Shown here: positions 30,026 through 40,070 of the stretch, in pieces
How positions within the stretch are numbered: position 1 is the stretch's first letter
How the letters are laid out: the number at the start of each line of letters is the position of its first letter
DNA from: Ensifer adhaerens
GTDB lineage: Bacteria; Pseudomonadota; Alphaproteobacteria; Rhizobiales; Rhizobiaceae
Length of the DNA stretch: 64,000 nt
NCBI RefSeq assembly: GCF_013283195.1
Contig: NZ_JABEKT010000001.1
Span: forward strand, 248,001-312,000
Reading direction: 5' to 3'
Notes under the pieces: model-generated
What the model was told of the DNA's origin: nothing
What the model saw: the letters and a program-made list of their open reading frames with translations, nothing else
Databases searched by the model: none
Translations under genes and position numbers: made by a program

Positions 30026-30677
30026 TCAGACTTCGTCCTCGGCAACGATCCACGGTTCCGCGCGTGCGGCCGCTTCCCATTTCCGGAACGCCGGGTGCGC
30101 CTTTATCCGTTCGATATACCCCAAAGTCGTCGGATCGCGAACGAGATTGTAAACGTCGAAGCGGTTAACCACAGGCGCGTACATCGCATCAACAGCCGTA
30201 AACGACCCGAACAGGAACGGACCACCGGAGCGCGCCAGCGCCTCCGCCCAGATCCTCTCGATGCGGGCGACGTCGGCGCGCACCTCGTCGGATACGTCGA
30301 GCACCTCTTTCTTTCGGCGAATGTTCATCGGGCAGGCACTGCGCAAGGCACGAAAACCGGACAGCATCTCGCAGGCATAGCTGCGCGCCCACGCCCTGTC
30401 CTTTTGATCTGCCGGCCAGAGGCCCGCCTCGGGGAACAGTTCGGCGACATATTCGATGATCGCCAGCGATTCCCAGATCTTCGTGTCACCGTGGATGAGA
30501 AGCGGTACGCGACCAGTCGGCGAGATTTCCCGCAGCTTCGGATTTCCCGCGGCAAAAATCGAAAGGGATGACCACGTCCTCGAACGTTATGCCGGCGGCC
30601 TCGAGCGCCAGCCACGGCCGCAACGACCAGGACGAATAGTTCTTGTTGCCGACGTAGAGGACGAGCTTGTCCATCAT
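30026..30677 (-). pseudogene. Glutathione S-transferase interrupted by a one-base frameshift
   Basis: The N-terminal thioredoxin-like part (MDKLVLYVGNKNYSSWSLRPWLALEAAGITFEDVVIPFDF) is read from 30677 (or ATG 30674) and stops at 30486. The rest continues in another frame to 30026: NPKLREISPTGRVPLLIHG, IWESLAIIEYVAELFPE, then the all-alpha C-terminal domain. The frame changes at an A5 run on the + strand (30554-30558); with one base fewer the two halves join as FDFAAGNPKLREISP, giving about 216 residues, normal for the family. Both halves are well preserved, so this is either a recent mutation or a sequencing error. It sits between mtgA and rpmF. Confidence 0.88.
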
Positions 30678-30749
30678 TGGGCCTCCCTGTGCTTGCCTCC
30701 GCACCCTTTAAGCCACCGCGCACATCAGAACCAATGAATAGACGTCATC

Positions 30750-31460
30750 TCAATCATAAAGGCAGGTGATGTATTCGCCAGACCGGCTGGCACGGCGCTC
30801 GATCAGCGATGCCAGGCGCTTCAGTCCGCGCCCCGGCTTGCCGGCGTTGCGTTCCCTAGGGTTGGGCAGCGACACGGCAAGCAGGGCCGCCTGGCGCCTG
30901 GAAAGCTTGGCGGCGGAAACGCCGAAATGATGACGGGCGGCAGCCTCGATACCGTAGATGCCATCACCCCACTCGGCGACGTTCAGATAGATCTCCATCA
31001 TCCGCTGCTTGCTCCAGACGAAATCGGCGGCGATGGCGAGCGGCAGTTCCATCGCCTTGCGAACGAAGGAGCGGCCGTTCCAGAGAAACAGGTTCTTCAC
31101 CGTCTGCATCGGGATGGTGCTCGCGCCGCGCGTCGATTCCCCCTCGAGCGCGTCTTCGACCACGCCGCGCATCTGGCCCCAGTCGACGCCGTCGTGGATG
31201 CAGAACTGGCCGTCCTCGGACATCATCACCGACTGCACCAAGACCGGCGCGATCTGATCGAACTCGACCCACTGCCGGTCGTAGCCGCGCAGCAGCACGA
31301 GGTCGCGCAGCATCAGCGTCGAGACCGGACGAATGAAGTCGATGAGGTAGAGCGCAATCAGCGCATAGGGCAGAAGCACGAGGCCGACAACGGCAAGAAC
31401 GATGCGACGGCGGTGCAGGCGCCACGTCCGACGGAGGGACGACCAGCGACTGGCGGGCAT
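30750..31460 (-). CDS. mtgA: Monofunctional biosynthetic peptidoglycan transglycosylase
   Basis: A 236-residue GT51 enzyme polymerising lipid II into glycan strands at the inner membrane. One N-terminal membrane helix ([24 protein letters not shown]) precedes the catalytic motifs [16 protein letters not shown] (with the catalytic Glu), [17 protein letters not shown] and [25 protein letters not shown] 31460 has an excellent ribosome site (GAGGAGG); an in-frame ATG at 31523 would add 21 residues. It is divergent from ispA. Confidence 0.92.
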   Translation of the reverse strand: MPASRWSSLRRTWRLHRRRIVLAVVGLVLLPYALIALYLIDFIRPVSTLMLRDLVLLRGYDRQWVEFDQIAPVLVQSVMMSEDGQFCIHDGVDWGQMRGVVEDALEGESTRGASTIPMQTVKNLFLWNGRSFVRKAMELPLAIAADFVWSKQRMMEIYLNVAEWGDGIYGIEAAARHHFGVSAAKLSRRQAALLAVSLPNPRERNAGKPGRGLKRLASLIERRASRSGEYITCLYD

Positions 31461-31669
31461 ATCGCCCTCCTCACGCGCCTCGGGAACGATGTCCACGGCC
31501 TGACTGTCCACCTCTCTGTCCATCCGTTTCTCTTAGTGCATGGGCTCACAAAGTTGAACGGGCTTTCTGGCAAAAGGCAAGGCACTCACGGCTCTGTCCT
31601 CGACAAAGCGCACTACCGCGACACGAAAGCCCGTTGAAAGCGGCTTTCGCGCATGCCAAAGAGCGCAGC

Positions 31670-32584
31670 ATGAGACAGGAAACACCGACCTTCGAGACCC
31701 GACTGAAGCGCAACGCGCTCGCAATCGAGACACTGCTTGGACGCCTTTTGGGTTTGAGCACCGAACCCGACGAGATCGTTCGGCCGGAAAACCTGCTCGG
31801 CGCGATGCGCCATGGCGTGCTCAACGGCGGCAAGAGGCTGCGGCCGTTTCTGGTGATCGAATGCGCTGATCTCCTGGGCGGCAGCGTCGATGCAGCACTT
31901 CGCGTGGGTGCGGCGCTCGAATGCGTACACTGCTACTCGCTGGTTCACGACGACCTGCCGGCGATGGACGACGACGATATCAGGCGCGGCCAGCCGACCG
32001 TGCACAAGGCTTTTGACGAGGCCACGGCCATTCTCGCCGGCGACAGCCTTCTGACCTTCGCCTTCGACATCGTCGCCTCGCCGGAAACGCCGCTTGCCGA
32101 CGTGCAGAAGACCGCACTCGTTTTGGCACTTTCGCGCGCTGCCGGTCATGGCGGCATGGCAGGCGGGCAGGCGCTTGATCTGGCAGCCGAGAAATCCGCT
32201 CCCGATGAAGCCGGCATCGTTACGCTGCAGGCGATGAAAACAGGCGCGCTGCTGCGCTTTGCCTGCGAAGCGGGCGCGATCGTCGCCGGTGCCGACGCCA
32301 CCGACCGTCAGCGTCTGCGCAGCTTCGGCGAAAAGATCGGCCTCGCCTTCCAGCTTGCCGACGACCTGCTCGATCTGACAGCCGACGCCGAGACGATGGG
32401 CAAGGCGACCGGCAAGGACGCCGCGCGCGGCAAGGGCACGCTGGTCGCCCTGCACGGGCAGGCCTGGGCCGAAGCCCGGCTGGAACAACTGGTGGCGGAG
32501 GCCGAGACGCTGCTCGAACCCTATGGCGCGCGCTCGTCGATCCTTGCCGAAACTGCCCGCTTCATCGCCAATCGCAGGAACTGA
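31670..32584 (+). CDS. ispA: Polyprenyl (farnesyl) diphosphate synthase
   Basis: A 304-residue trans-prenyltransferase that condenses IPP with allylic diphosphates. The first aspartate-rich motif is DDLPAMDDDD, the second is QLADDLLD, and GGKRLRPFL marks the IPP site. The extended DD-x4-D first motif is typical of bacterial FPP-type enzymes, though GGPP synthases can look similar. It overlaps in function with ispG at 34411, both serving isoprenoid supply. The hisC start lies four bases after its stop. Confidence 0.9.
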   Translation: MRQETPTFETRLKRNALAIETLLGRLLGLSTEPDEIVRPENLLGAMRHGVLNGGKRLRPFLVIECADLLGGSVDAALRVGAALECVHCYSLVHDDLPAMDDDDIRRGQPTVHKAFDEATAILAGDSLLTFAFDIVASPETPLADVQKTALVLALSRAAGHGGMAGGQALDLAAEKSAPDEAGIVTLQAMKTGALLRFACEAGAIVAGADATDRQRLRSFGEKIGLAFQLADDLLDLTADAETMGKATGKDAARGKGTLVALHGQAWAEARLEQLVAEAETLLEPYGARSSILAETARFIANRRN

Positions 32585-32587
32585 ACC

Positions 32588-33643
32588 GTGAGCAAATACT
32601 GGTCGCCCATCGTTTCGACGCTGAAGCCCTATGTGCCGGGCGAACAGCCGCGCATCGCCAACCTCGTCAAGCTCAACACCAACGAGAGCCCCTACGGCCC
32701 TTCGGACAAGGTTCTGAGCGCCGTCACCGCAGCCGCCAACGGCGATCTCAGGCTCTACCCGGATCCGCTGGCACTTCGCCTGCGTGAAACGATCGCCGCC
32801 CGTCACGGCCTCACCGCAAGCGAGGTTTTTGTCGGCAACGGTTCGGACGAGGTTCTGGCCCACATCTTCGCGGGCCTGCTGAAGCACGACGCTCCGCTGC
32901 TCTACCCCGACATCTCCTACAGCTTCTACTCGACCTACGCCCGGCTGTTTGCGATCAACGCCGTAGAAGTGCCGCTCGACGCGCAGTTCCGCATCGACCT
33001 TTCCGACTATGAAAGGCCCTGCGGCGCCATCATCCTGCCGAACCCGAATGCACCAACCGGCATCGGTCTGCCGCTTGCCGAGATCGAGCGGCTCGTCGCC
33101 GCCCATCCGGATCAGCCCGTCGTCATCGACGAAGCCTATATCGACTTCGGCGGCCAGTCGGCGATCGCGTTGGTGCCGAAATACGAAAACCTGCTGGTGG
33201 TCCAGACCTTCTCCAAATCCCGCGCGCTTGCCGGCCTGCGCGTCGGCTTCGCCATCGGCCAGCGGCCGCTGATCGAGGCGCTGGAGCGGGTGAAGGACAG
33301 TTTTAATTCCTATCCACTCGGCCGCCCGGCCCAGGCCGGGGCAACCGCCGCAATCGAGGACGAGGCGTGGTTCGAGGCGACGCGCGAGAAGATCATCGCA
33401 TCGCGCGGGCGCTTGACCGATCAGCTGACCGAGCGCGGTTTCGAGGTGCTGCCCTCCGAGGCGAACTTCGTTTTTGCCCGCCATCCCGGCCATTCCGGAG
33501 AGACGCTGATGCAGGCGTTGCGTGAGCGCGCCGTGCTGGTGCGCCATTTCGCCAAGCCGCGGATCGGCGATTTCCTGCGCATCACCATCGGCACCGATGC
33601 CGAATGCGCCCGGCTGGTCGAGGCGCTCGACGAGATCCTCTGA
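32588..33643 (+). CDS. hisC: Histidinol-phosphate aminotransferase
   Basis: A 351-residue class I/II PLP aminotransferase. The PLP lysine is in [14 protein letters not shown], substrate motifs include [27 protein letters not shown] and NPNAPTG, and the end is [11 protein letters not shown]. It converts imidazole-acetol phosphate to histidinol phosphate; paralogues also act on aromatic amino acids, and rhizobia have several hisC copies, so this may not be the biosynthetic one. The start is GTG 32588, right after ispA, indicating co-transcription. Confidence 0.9.
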   Translation: MSKYWSPIVSTLKPYVPGEQPRIANLVKLNTNESPYGPSDKVLSAVTAAANGDLRLYPDPLALRLRETIAARHGLTASEVFVGNGSDEVLAHIFAGLLKHDAPLLYPDISYSFYSTYARLFAINAVEVPLDAQFRIDLSDYERPCGAIILPNPNAPTGIGLPLAEIERLVAAHPDQPVVIDEAYIDFGGQSAIALVPKYENLLVVQTFSKSRALAGLRVGFAIGQRPLIEALERVKDSFNSYPLGRPAQAGATAAIEDEAWFEATREKIIASRGRLTDQLTERGFEVLPSEANFVFARHPGHSGETLMQALRERAVLVRHFAKPRIGDFLRITIGTDAECARLVEALDEIL

Positions 33644-33726
33644 GATCTTGTCACGGTCACATTTCGCCGTTTCAAACAGGCGATGAACTGATCTAGCCTC
33701 CGGCGACTGAGCTGGAGCTTTTTCGC

Positions 33727-34368
33727 ATGTTCGACCCGACGCCCTATCTGCCGCAGCTTCTCGTCGCCTGGACAGCCTATCTGATCGCGACCGCTTCGCC
33801 CGGACCGGCGATCCTCGCGATCATCACCACCTCGGTCAGCGAGGGGCGCAAGGCCGGCCTTGCGCTCGCTTTGGGCGTTCTCACCGGAAGTTATACCTGG
33901 GCGATGCTTACGGCGTCCGGCCTCTCGGCGCTGATCCGCGCCTATGGCCACGCGATCATCGTCCTGAAGATCGCCGGCGCCTGCTATCTCTTCTGGCTCG
34001 CCTACAATGCGCTGCGCGCAGCCATGCGAAACGACAGAAACGAGATCGTCGCCGTGGCGAAGGCACAGACCTCGCTGAAGCGGCTCTACCTCAAGGGGCT
34101 CGGCATTCACCTGACCAATCCGAAGGCGATTTTCTCCTGGATCATGCTGGTTTCGCTCGGCATGCCCGAGGGTGCGCCCGTCGGCGTCACTGCAATCTTC
34201 ATCGGCGGCTGCATGGTGCTCGGCCTGATCACGTTCTGCGGCTTCGCACTCGTGTTCTCGCTGTCGCCGGTGCACCGCGCCTATCTCAAGTCGAAGCGCC
34301 TGATCGAAAGCCTGATGGCCGGCTTCTTCGCCTTTGCCGGCTTGAAGCTGCTGACATCGCGGCTGTAG
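33727..34368 (+). CDS. LysE family amino-acid exporter
   Basis: A 213-residue inner-membrane protein with about six hydrophobic segments, ATASPGPAILAIITTSVSEGRKAGLALALGV near the N-terminus (the LysE signature) and HLTNPKAIFSWIMLVSLGMP in the central part. It differs clearly from the LysE protein encoded at 6922-7563. Substrate unknown. It is 83 bases after hisC and converges with ispG. Confidence 0.87.
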   Translation: MFDPTPYLPQLLVAWTAYLIATASPGPAILAIITTSVSEGRKAGLALALGVLTGSYTWAMLTASGLSALIRAYGHAIIVLKIAGACYLFWLAYNALRAAMRNDRNEIVAVAKAQTSLKRLYLKGLGIHLTNPKAIFSWIMLVSLGMPEGAPVGVTAIFIGGCMVLGLITFCGFALVFSLSPVHRAYLKSKRLIESLMAGFFAFAGLKLLTSRL

Positions 34369-34410
34369 ATCTGAACTTTGATGCTTCCGGGCGGGAACGG
34401 CTCTGACCGC

Positions 34411-35664
<1,254 letters not shown>

Positions 35665-35854
35665 GAAGGCCTCTTGGTCCCCCAGGTCACACGTCGTGAC
35701 CCGGTCTTATCGTTTCAGCGCGGGATGCAGGCGGAAACCGCTTGGATTTCTTCCCATCCCACTGTTGCTTTTCGTCCATCAGGTGGATGAGGAAAGCATC
35801 GTTGTCAACGGCGACATCATGCCCTGACGGCGATTTGATGGCGCGCGCCCGGCC

Positions 35855-37039
35855 TCAATGCCCCTTTGCGTGGTCCGCATGGTGCGCGTGATGCGAGAGC
35901 ATGAGCACGACGATGAACAACACCGGCACCGAGGCGAAGATGATCGCAAAGCCGGTATGCTCGGCGACGAAGCCGATCAGCGACGGTGCGAACAGCATGC
36001 CGGAGTAACCCATGAAGGTCGCGACCGAAAGCCCGATGCCGGGCTGCAGACCCGGCATGTTGCCGGCGGCCGAGAACGCGATCGGCACCATGTTGGAGAT
36101 GCCGATGCCGGCGATCGCAAAACCAAGGATGGCAATGTAGGCATTGGGCGCAAGACCTGCGAGCACCATGCCGATAAGGGCAGTCACCGTGCAGATGCGC
36201 AGCGTGCGCTTGGCGCCGAAACGGTCGCGCACGTGGTCACCGGCAAACCGCATCGTCGCCATGGTCGCCGAGAAGGCGGCAAAGCCGAAGCCCGACAGTT
36301 CGACCGAAGCGCCGAGTTCGTTGCGCAGGTAGAGCGCGCCCCAGTCGAGCACGGTTCCCTCCGGCACCATCGAAAACAGCGCCATGATGCCGATCAGCCA
36401 GGGAAGCGGTGTCATCGGCAGGCGCAGTTTTTCCTTGGTGGCTGCCGGGTGCGGCTGGTCGGCAAGAATCATCGGCCAGGCAATGGCAATGACCGTCAGC
36501 GACAGCACTGTTACGACGAGGACATGCGGCAGGACGCCGAAACGCGCCATCAGGAAGCCGCCGATGCCGGCGCCGATCAGGCCGCCGAGGCTCCAATAGG
36601 CATGGCAGGAGGACATGATGGCGCGGCGCATCGACTTTTCGACCTCAACCGCATTGGCATTCATGGCCACGTCCATCGCGCCGACGAAACCGCCGAGCAG
36701 GAACATTCCAACGGCCGCGGCCCAGACATTCGGCAGCAACGTCAAAAGCAGCAGCAGCGGCGACAGCAGGATAGCCGTGACCTTGACCACCTTCTGCGAG
36801 CCGACCCGTGCGATGAAGCCGCCGGCGATCGGCATCAGCACCAGGGAGCCAATGCCGAACATCAGGATGAGCAGGCCGAGCACGCTTTCGCTGATGCCCA
36901 GGCGATCCTTGAATTCGGGGATTTTCGGGGCCCAGCTTCCGGTGACGAAACCGTTCATCAGGAACAGCAGCGACACGGCGAGCCGGTTTCGGGTCATGTA
37001 ACCCTGCCGAACGGCAGTGGAAGGGGAACGTTGGTCCAT
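35855..37039 (-). CDS. MFS transporter (YbjJ-like)
   Basis: A 394-residue, about 12-segment transporter. The start NRLAVSLLFLMNGFVTGSWAPKIPEFKDRLGISESVLGLLILMFGIG resembles the COG0738/YbjJ sugar-type MFS group. A His-rich tail (SHHAHHADHAKGH) closes the protein; it could bind metal but is probably a flexible end. It is the third gene of a leftward set headed by a DeoR regulator and a VOC protein (gaps -4 and 32 bases), suggesting uptake of a compound processed by that set. Confidence 0.82.
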   Translation of the reverse strand: MDQRSPSTAVRQGYMTRNRLAVSLLFLMNGFVTGSWAPKIPEFKDRLGISESVLGLLILMFGIGSLVLMPIAGGFIARVGSQKVVKVTAILLSPLLLLLTLLPNVWAAAVGMFLLGGFVGAMDVAMNANAVEVEKSMRRAIMSSCHAYWSLGGLIGAGIGGFLMARFGVLPHVLVVTVLSLTVIAIAWPMILADQPHPAATKEKLRLPMTPLPWLIGIMALFSMVPEGTVLDWGALYLRNELGASVELSGFGFAAFSATMATMRFAGDHVRDRFGAKRTLRICTVTALIGMVLAGLAPNAYIAILGFAIAGIGISNMVPIAFSAAGNMPGLQPGIGLSVATFMGYSGMLFAPSLIGFVAEHTGFAIIFASVPVLFIVVLMLSHHAHHADHAKGH

Positions 37040-37071
37040 GGATCTATGCCTCTATGCCGGAAGCCGCCGGC

Positions 37072-37458
37072 TCAAATGGTGATTTCAATCAGATTACCGT
37101 CGGGGTCGCGAAGCACCGCCTCGTAGAAGCCGTCTCCCGTCCACCGTGCCGGCGCTACCAGAATGCCCTCGGCAACCGCCCGGGCCGCCATCGCGTCGAC
37201 TGCCGCCTCGCTGCCGAGCGACAGGGCTACATGGGCAAAGCCCGTCCTTTCGAGACCGTCAGGATCGGCCGGCGCCACCCACGGCCCTTCCATGATTTCG
37301 ATGGTCGGCCCTTCGCCGAGCGTCAGAAAGCGGGAGCGAAAGCCCGGCCGACGGCGACTTTCGTAGATCTCGCCGACGCCAGCGCCCAGAAAGCGCGACC
37401 AGAAGGCGGCGACAGCCTCCAGATCCCTCGTCCAAAGTGCGACATGGGCGACACTCAT
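37072..37458 (-). CDS. VOC-superfamily (glyoxalase-like) protein
   Basis: A 128-residue protein with two beta-alpha-beta-beta-beta units: HVALWTRDLEAVAAFWSRFLGA at the start, FAHVALSLGSEAAVDAMAARA in the second unit and DPDGNLIEI at the end. His and Glu residues in the usual metal positions (HVAL, IEIM, HVAL, IEIT) suggest a metal-binding lyase or dioxygenase-like fold. Reaction unknown. It overlaps the DeoR gene by four bases. Confidence 0.82.
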   Translation of the reverse strand: MSVAHVALWTRDLEAVAAFWSRFLGAGVGEIYESRRRPGFRSRFLTLGEGPTIEIMEGPWVAPADPDGLERTGFAHVALSLGSEAAVDAMAARAVAEGILVAPARWTGDGFYEAVLRDPDGNLIEITI

Positions 37459-38237
37459 CGTTCGCTTCCTTCAGCCATGATCACGGTCGTCCCTGCTGCC
37501 TTGAAGGCGGCGACGTGCGCCGCCGGCGCGTCTGCCTCCAGCACCAGCGTGGTCACCTGGTCGATGCCGACGACCGCGTGGGACGCAGCCGTGCCGAGCT
37601 TGTCGTTGGTAACGGCGACGAGCAGGGCGCGGCTGCGGGAAGCCACCAGCCGCTTGAACTCGGCATCCTCGAAATAGATCGCCGTCAGGCCCGCCTCGGC
37701 ATCGGCGCCGCAGGTGCCGAGAATGCACAGGTCAGGTCGAAGCTGCTCGATATCGCGCTGCGCCCGCGCGCCGACGGCCGCACCGACGGCACGGTTGAGC
37801 GGGCCGCCGACGAGGATCAGGTCGATTTCAGGCTTTTCCATCAGGGCGGCGGCAATCAGCGGCGTGTTGGTAACGATCGTCGCCTTCAGGTCCGGCGCGA
37901 TCAGCTGTGCGATGGCGAGGTTGGCCGATCCAGCATCGAGGAACACGGTGCTATCGGGCGCAATGAAGCCAACCGAGGCGCGGGCAAGTGCCGCCTTTCG
38001 CTCCGGCGCCATCGCCACGCGCTGGCTCAAGGTCAGCGAACTGGGAGCAAGCGGCAACGCCCCACCATAGACGCGTTCGCAGAGGCCCGCCGCCGCCATC
38101 TCGCGCAGGTCACGCCGGATGGTATCTTCAGAAACCCGAAACTCGGCCGCAAGGTCGGCGGCCAGCACCCGGCCGTCGGCTTTCAGCCGCTCCTGGATCA
38201 GGGATTTTCGCTCTCGAAGAAGAAGGTCTGTCGACAT
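37455..38237 (-). CDS. DeoR/GlpR family transcriptional regulator
   Basis: A 260-residue regulator: N-terminal winged helix (RERKSLIQERLKADGRVLAADLAAEFRVSEDTIRRDLREMAAAGLCERVYGGAL, about 8-60, with the DeoR signature) and a C-terminal phosphosugar-binding domain containing FLDAGSAN, TNTPLIAAAL and GTCGADAEAGLT. It probably senses a sugar phosphate and controls its own operon (VOC, MFS) and maybe the divergent amino-acid transporter. An iterated GTGCAT motif begins ten bases upstream of its start. Confidence 0.9.
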   Translation of the reverse strand: MSTDLLLRERKSLIQERLKADGRVLAADLAAEFRVSEDTIRRDLREMAAAGLCERVYGGALPLAPSSLTLSQRVAMAPERKAALARASVGFIAPDSTVFLDAGSANLAIAQLIAPDLKATIVTNTPLIAAALMEKPEIDLILVGGPLNRAVGAAVGARAQRDIEQLRPDLCILGTCGADAEAGLTAIYFEDAEFKRLVASRSRALLVAVTNDKLGTAASHAVVGIDQVTTLVLEADAPAAHVAAFKAAGTTVIMAEGSER

Positions 38238-38246
38238 TTCGCCAAT

Positions 38247-38283
38247 CGTGCATAAACGTGCATGAATCGATGAAAATGTGCAT
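38247..38283. promoter_or_regulatory. Candidate DeoR operator: 10-bp iterated GTGCAT motif
   Basis: CGTGCAT at 38247 and 38257 and TGTGCAT at 38277, with a degenerate copy (TCGATGA) at 38267, so four repeats at exact 10-bp phase on one helix face. They lie in the 271-base region between the deoR-type gene and the divergent binding-protein gene. Multiple direct repeats are common for DeoR/GlpR operators. Confidence 0.5.
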
Positions 38284-38508
38284 AGCGAATTTTGAAAGCG
38301 ATTTCAACTGCACCGGCGCGACAAAATCGAAAACGGCCAGATTTGGCGACAGGCGGGCATTTTGGATGAAAATTCTCCCAATCCGGGGAAAAATCTTCAT
38401 CAAAACGCTCAGGAATTGGAGTTTTATGCGCTCAAGCGCCGGTTTTTTTGTGCGATTCTCCCCTCAATCCGGACGACGGGCCGGAACTTAGAAAGATGGA
38501 AAGACACG

Positions 38509-39282
38509 ATGAAACTCCTCCCCACGCTCTTTACCGCCGCCCTCCTGCAGGTTGCCGCCCTCGTGCCCGCTCAGGCCGGTGAGAACCTCGACCAGATCAA
38601 GTCCGCCGGCGTTCTGAAGATCGGCACCGAGGGCACCTATGCGCCCTTCACCTACCACGACAAGTCAGGCGCGCTCGTCGGCTTCGACGTCGAGATCGGC
38701 CAGGCTGTTGCTGAAAAGCTGGGCGTCAAGGCCGAGTTCCTGGAAGGCAAGTGGGACGGCCTGATCGCCGGCCTCGATGCCAACCGCTACGACACGGTCA
38801 TCAACCAGGTCGGCATCACCGAGGAGCGCAAGAAGAAGTACGACTTCTCCGAGCCCTATATCGCCTCCAAGGCGGTGCTGATCGTCAAGGGCGACGACGC
38901 CGAGATCAAGGACTTTGCCGACCTCAAGGGCAAGAAGTCCGCCCAGTCACTGACGAGCAACTTCGGCAAGCTGGCCCAGGCCTCCGGCGCCGAACTCGTC
39001 GGCACCGACGGCTTCGACCAGTCGATCCAGCTCGTGCTCACCGGCCGCGCCGATGCGACCATCAACGACAGCCTCTCCTTCCTCGACTTCAAGAAGCAGA
39101 AGCCTGATGCCAACGTGAAGATCGCCGCCGAGAAGGCCGACGCCGACTATTCCGGCATCATCATCCGCAAGGACGAGCCGGAACTGCTCGAAGCCATCAA
39201 CAAGGCGCTGGTCGACATCAAGGCCGACGGCACCTACGAGAAAATCTCGCAGAAGTACTTCGGCGCCGACGTCTCGAAGTAA
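38509..39282 (+). CDS. Amino-acid ABC transporter substrate-binding protein (cystine/FliY-like)
   Basis: A 257-residue periplasmic protein: signal peptide MKLLPTLFTAALLQVAALVPAQAG (about 23 residues), then the SBP family 3 core, IKSAGVLKIGTEGTYAPFTYHDKSGALVGFDVEIGQAVAEKLG, WDGLIAGLDANRYD and ERKKKYDFSEPY. FDVEI and the WDGLIAGLDANRYD segment are typical of cystine/polar amino-acid receptors. ATG 38509 fits the signal peptide; the open frame from 38362 does not. The permease and ATPase follow. Confidence 0.9.
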   Translation: MKLLPTLFTAALLQVAALVPAQAGENLDQIKSAGVLKIGTEGTYAPFTYHDKSGALVGFDVEIGQAVAEKLGVKAEFLEGKWDGLIAGLDANRYDTVINQVGITEERKKKYDFSEPYIASKAVLIVKGDDAEIKDFADLKGKKSAQSLTSNFGKLAQASGAELVGTDGFDQSIQLVLTGRADATINDSLSFLDFKKQKPDANVKIAAEKADADYSGIIIRKDEPELLEAINKALVDIKADGTYEKISQKYFGADVSK

Positions 39283-39332
39283 CATCGGGCTGAGATCAGC
39301 GCCGGTTTCTCCGCCGGCCAATCTCGGTTATG

Positions 39333-39374
39333 AAAAGCGATCCGTTCCGGTCCCCGGGGCGGATCGCGCTTTTT
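39333..39374 (+). terminator. Intercistronic terminator-like hairpin
   Basis: Stem GCGATCCG (39337-39344) with CGGATCGC (39360-39367), flanked by A4 and CTTTTT after a one-base bulge. It lies between the binding-protein stop and the permease start and probably reduces readthrough to the membrane components. Confidence 0.7.
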
Positions 39375-39389
39375 CGAAAGGCCTGCCCC

Positions 39390-40070
39390 TTGCCCACCTG
39401 GCTCCAACTCATGCTGGATTCGCTGCCGTCCCTGCTGTGGGCCGGGCTGACATTCACCATCCCGCTGACGCTGCTTTCCTTCATTCTCGGGCTGACGCTG
39501 GGCCTCGCGACCGCAATCGCCCGCCTGTTCGGCCCGGCGCCCGTCGTCGCCGTCGCCCGGTTCTATGTCTGGGTCATCCGCGGCACGCCGCTGCTCGTCC
39601 AGCTGTTCGTGATCTTTTATGGCCTGCCGAGCATGGGCATCCTGCTCGACGCCTTTCCGGCAGCGCTGATCGGCTTCACGCTCAATGTCGGCGCCTACAC
39701 CTCCGAGATCATCCGCGCGGTGATTTCGTCTGTGCCGCGCGGCCAATGGGAAGCCGCCTATTCCATCGGCATGAGCTGGAGCCAGGCAATGCGGCGCACG
39801 ATCCTGCCGCAGGCAGCCCGCGTCGCCGTGCCGCCTTTGTCCAACACCTTCATCTCGCTGGTGAAGGATACGTCACTGGCAGCCGCGATCACGGTTCCCG
39901 AACTTTTCCAGACGGCGCAGCGCATCGTCGCCACCACTTATGAGCCGCTGATCCTCTATATCGAGGCGGCGCTGATCTATCTCGCCATGAGCTCGGTGCT
40001 GTCGGCCCTGCAGGTGCGACTGGAGCGCCGCTTCGCCCGCTATGGCGGCTTTCTGGAGGCGCGCACATGA
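39390..40070 (+). CDS. Amino-acid ABC transporter permease
   Basis: A 226-residue His/Glu/Gln/Arg-family permease with about five membrane segments: LPSLLWAGLTFTIPLTLLSFILGLTLGLATAIARL at the start and the EAA loop GQWEAAYSIGMSWSQAMRRTILPQAARVAVPPLSN. I prefer TTG 39390 (GAAAGG upstream) because the alternative ATG 39330 lies inside the terminator-like hairpin. It overlaps the ATPase gene by four bases. Confidence 0.88.
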   Translation: MPTWLQLMLDSLPSLLWAGLTFTIPLTLLSFILGLTLGLATAIARLFGPAPVVAVARFYVWVIRGTPLLVQLFVIFYGLPSMGILLDAFPAALIGFTLNVGAYTSEIIRAVISSVPRGQWEAAYSIGMSWSQAMRRTILPQAARVAVPPLSNTFISLVKDTSLAAAITVPELFQTAQRIVATTYEPLILYIEAALIYLAMSSVLSALQVRLERRFARYGGFLEART

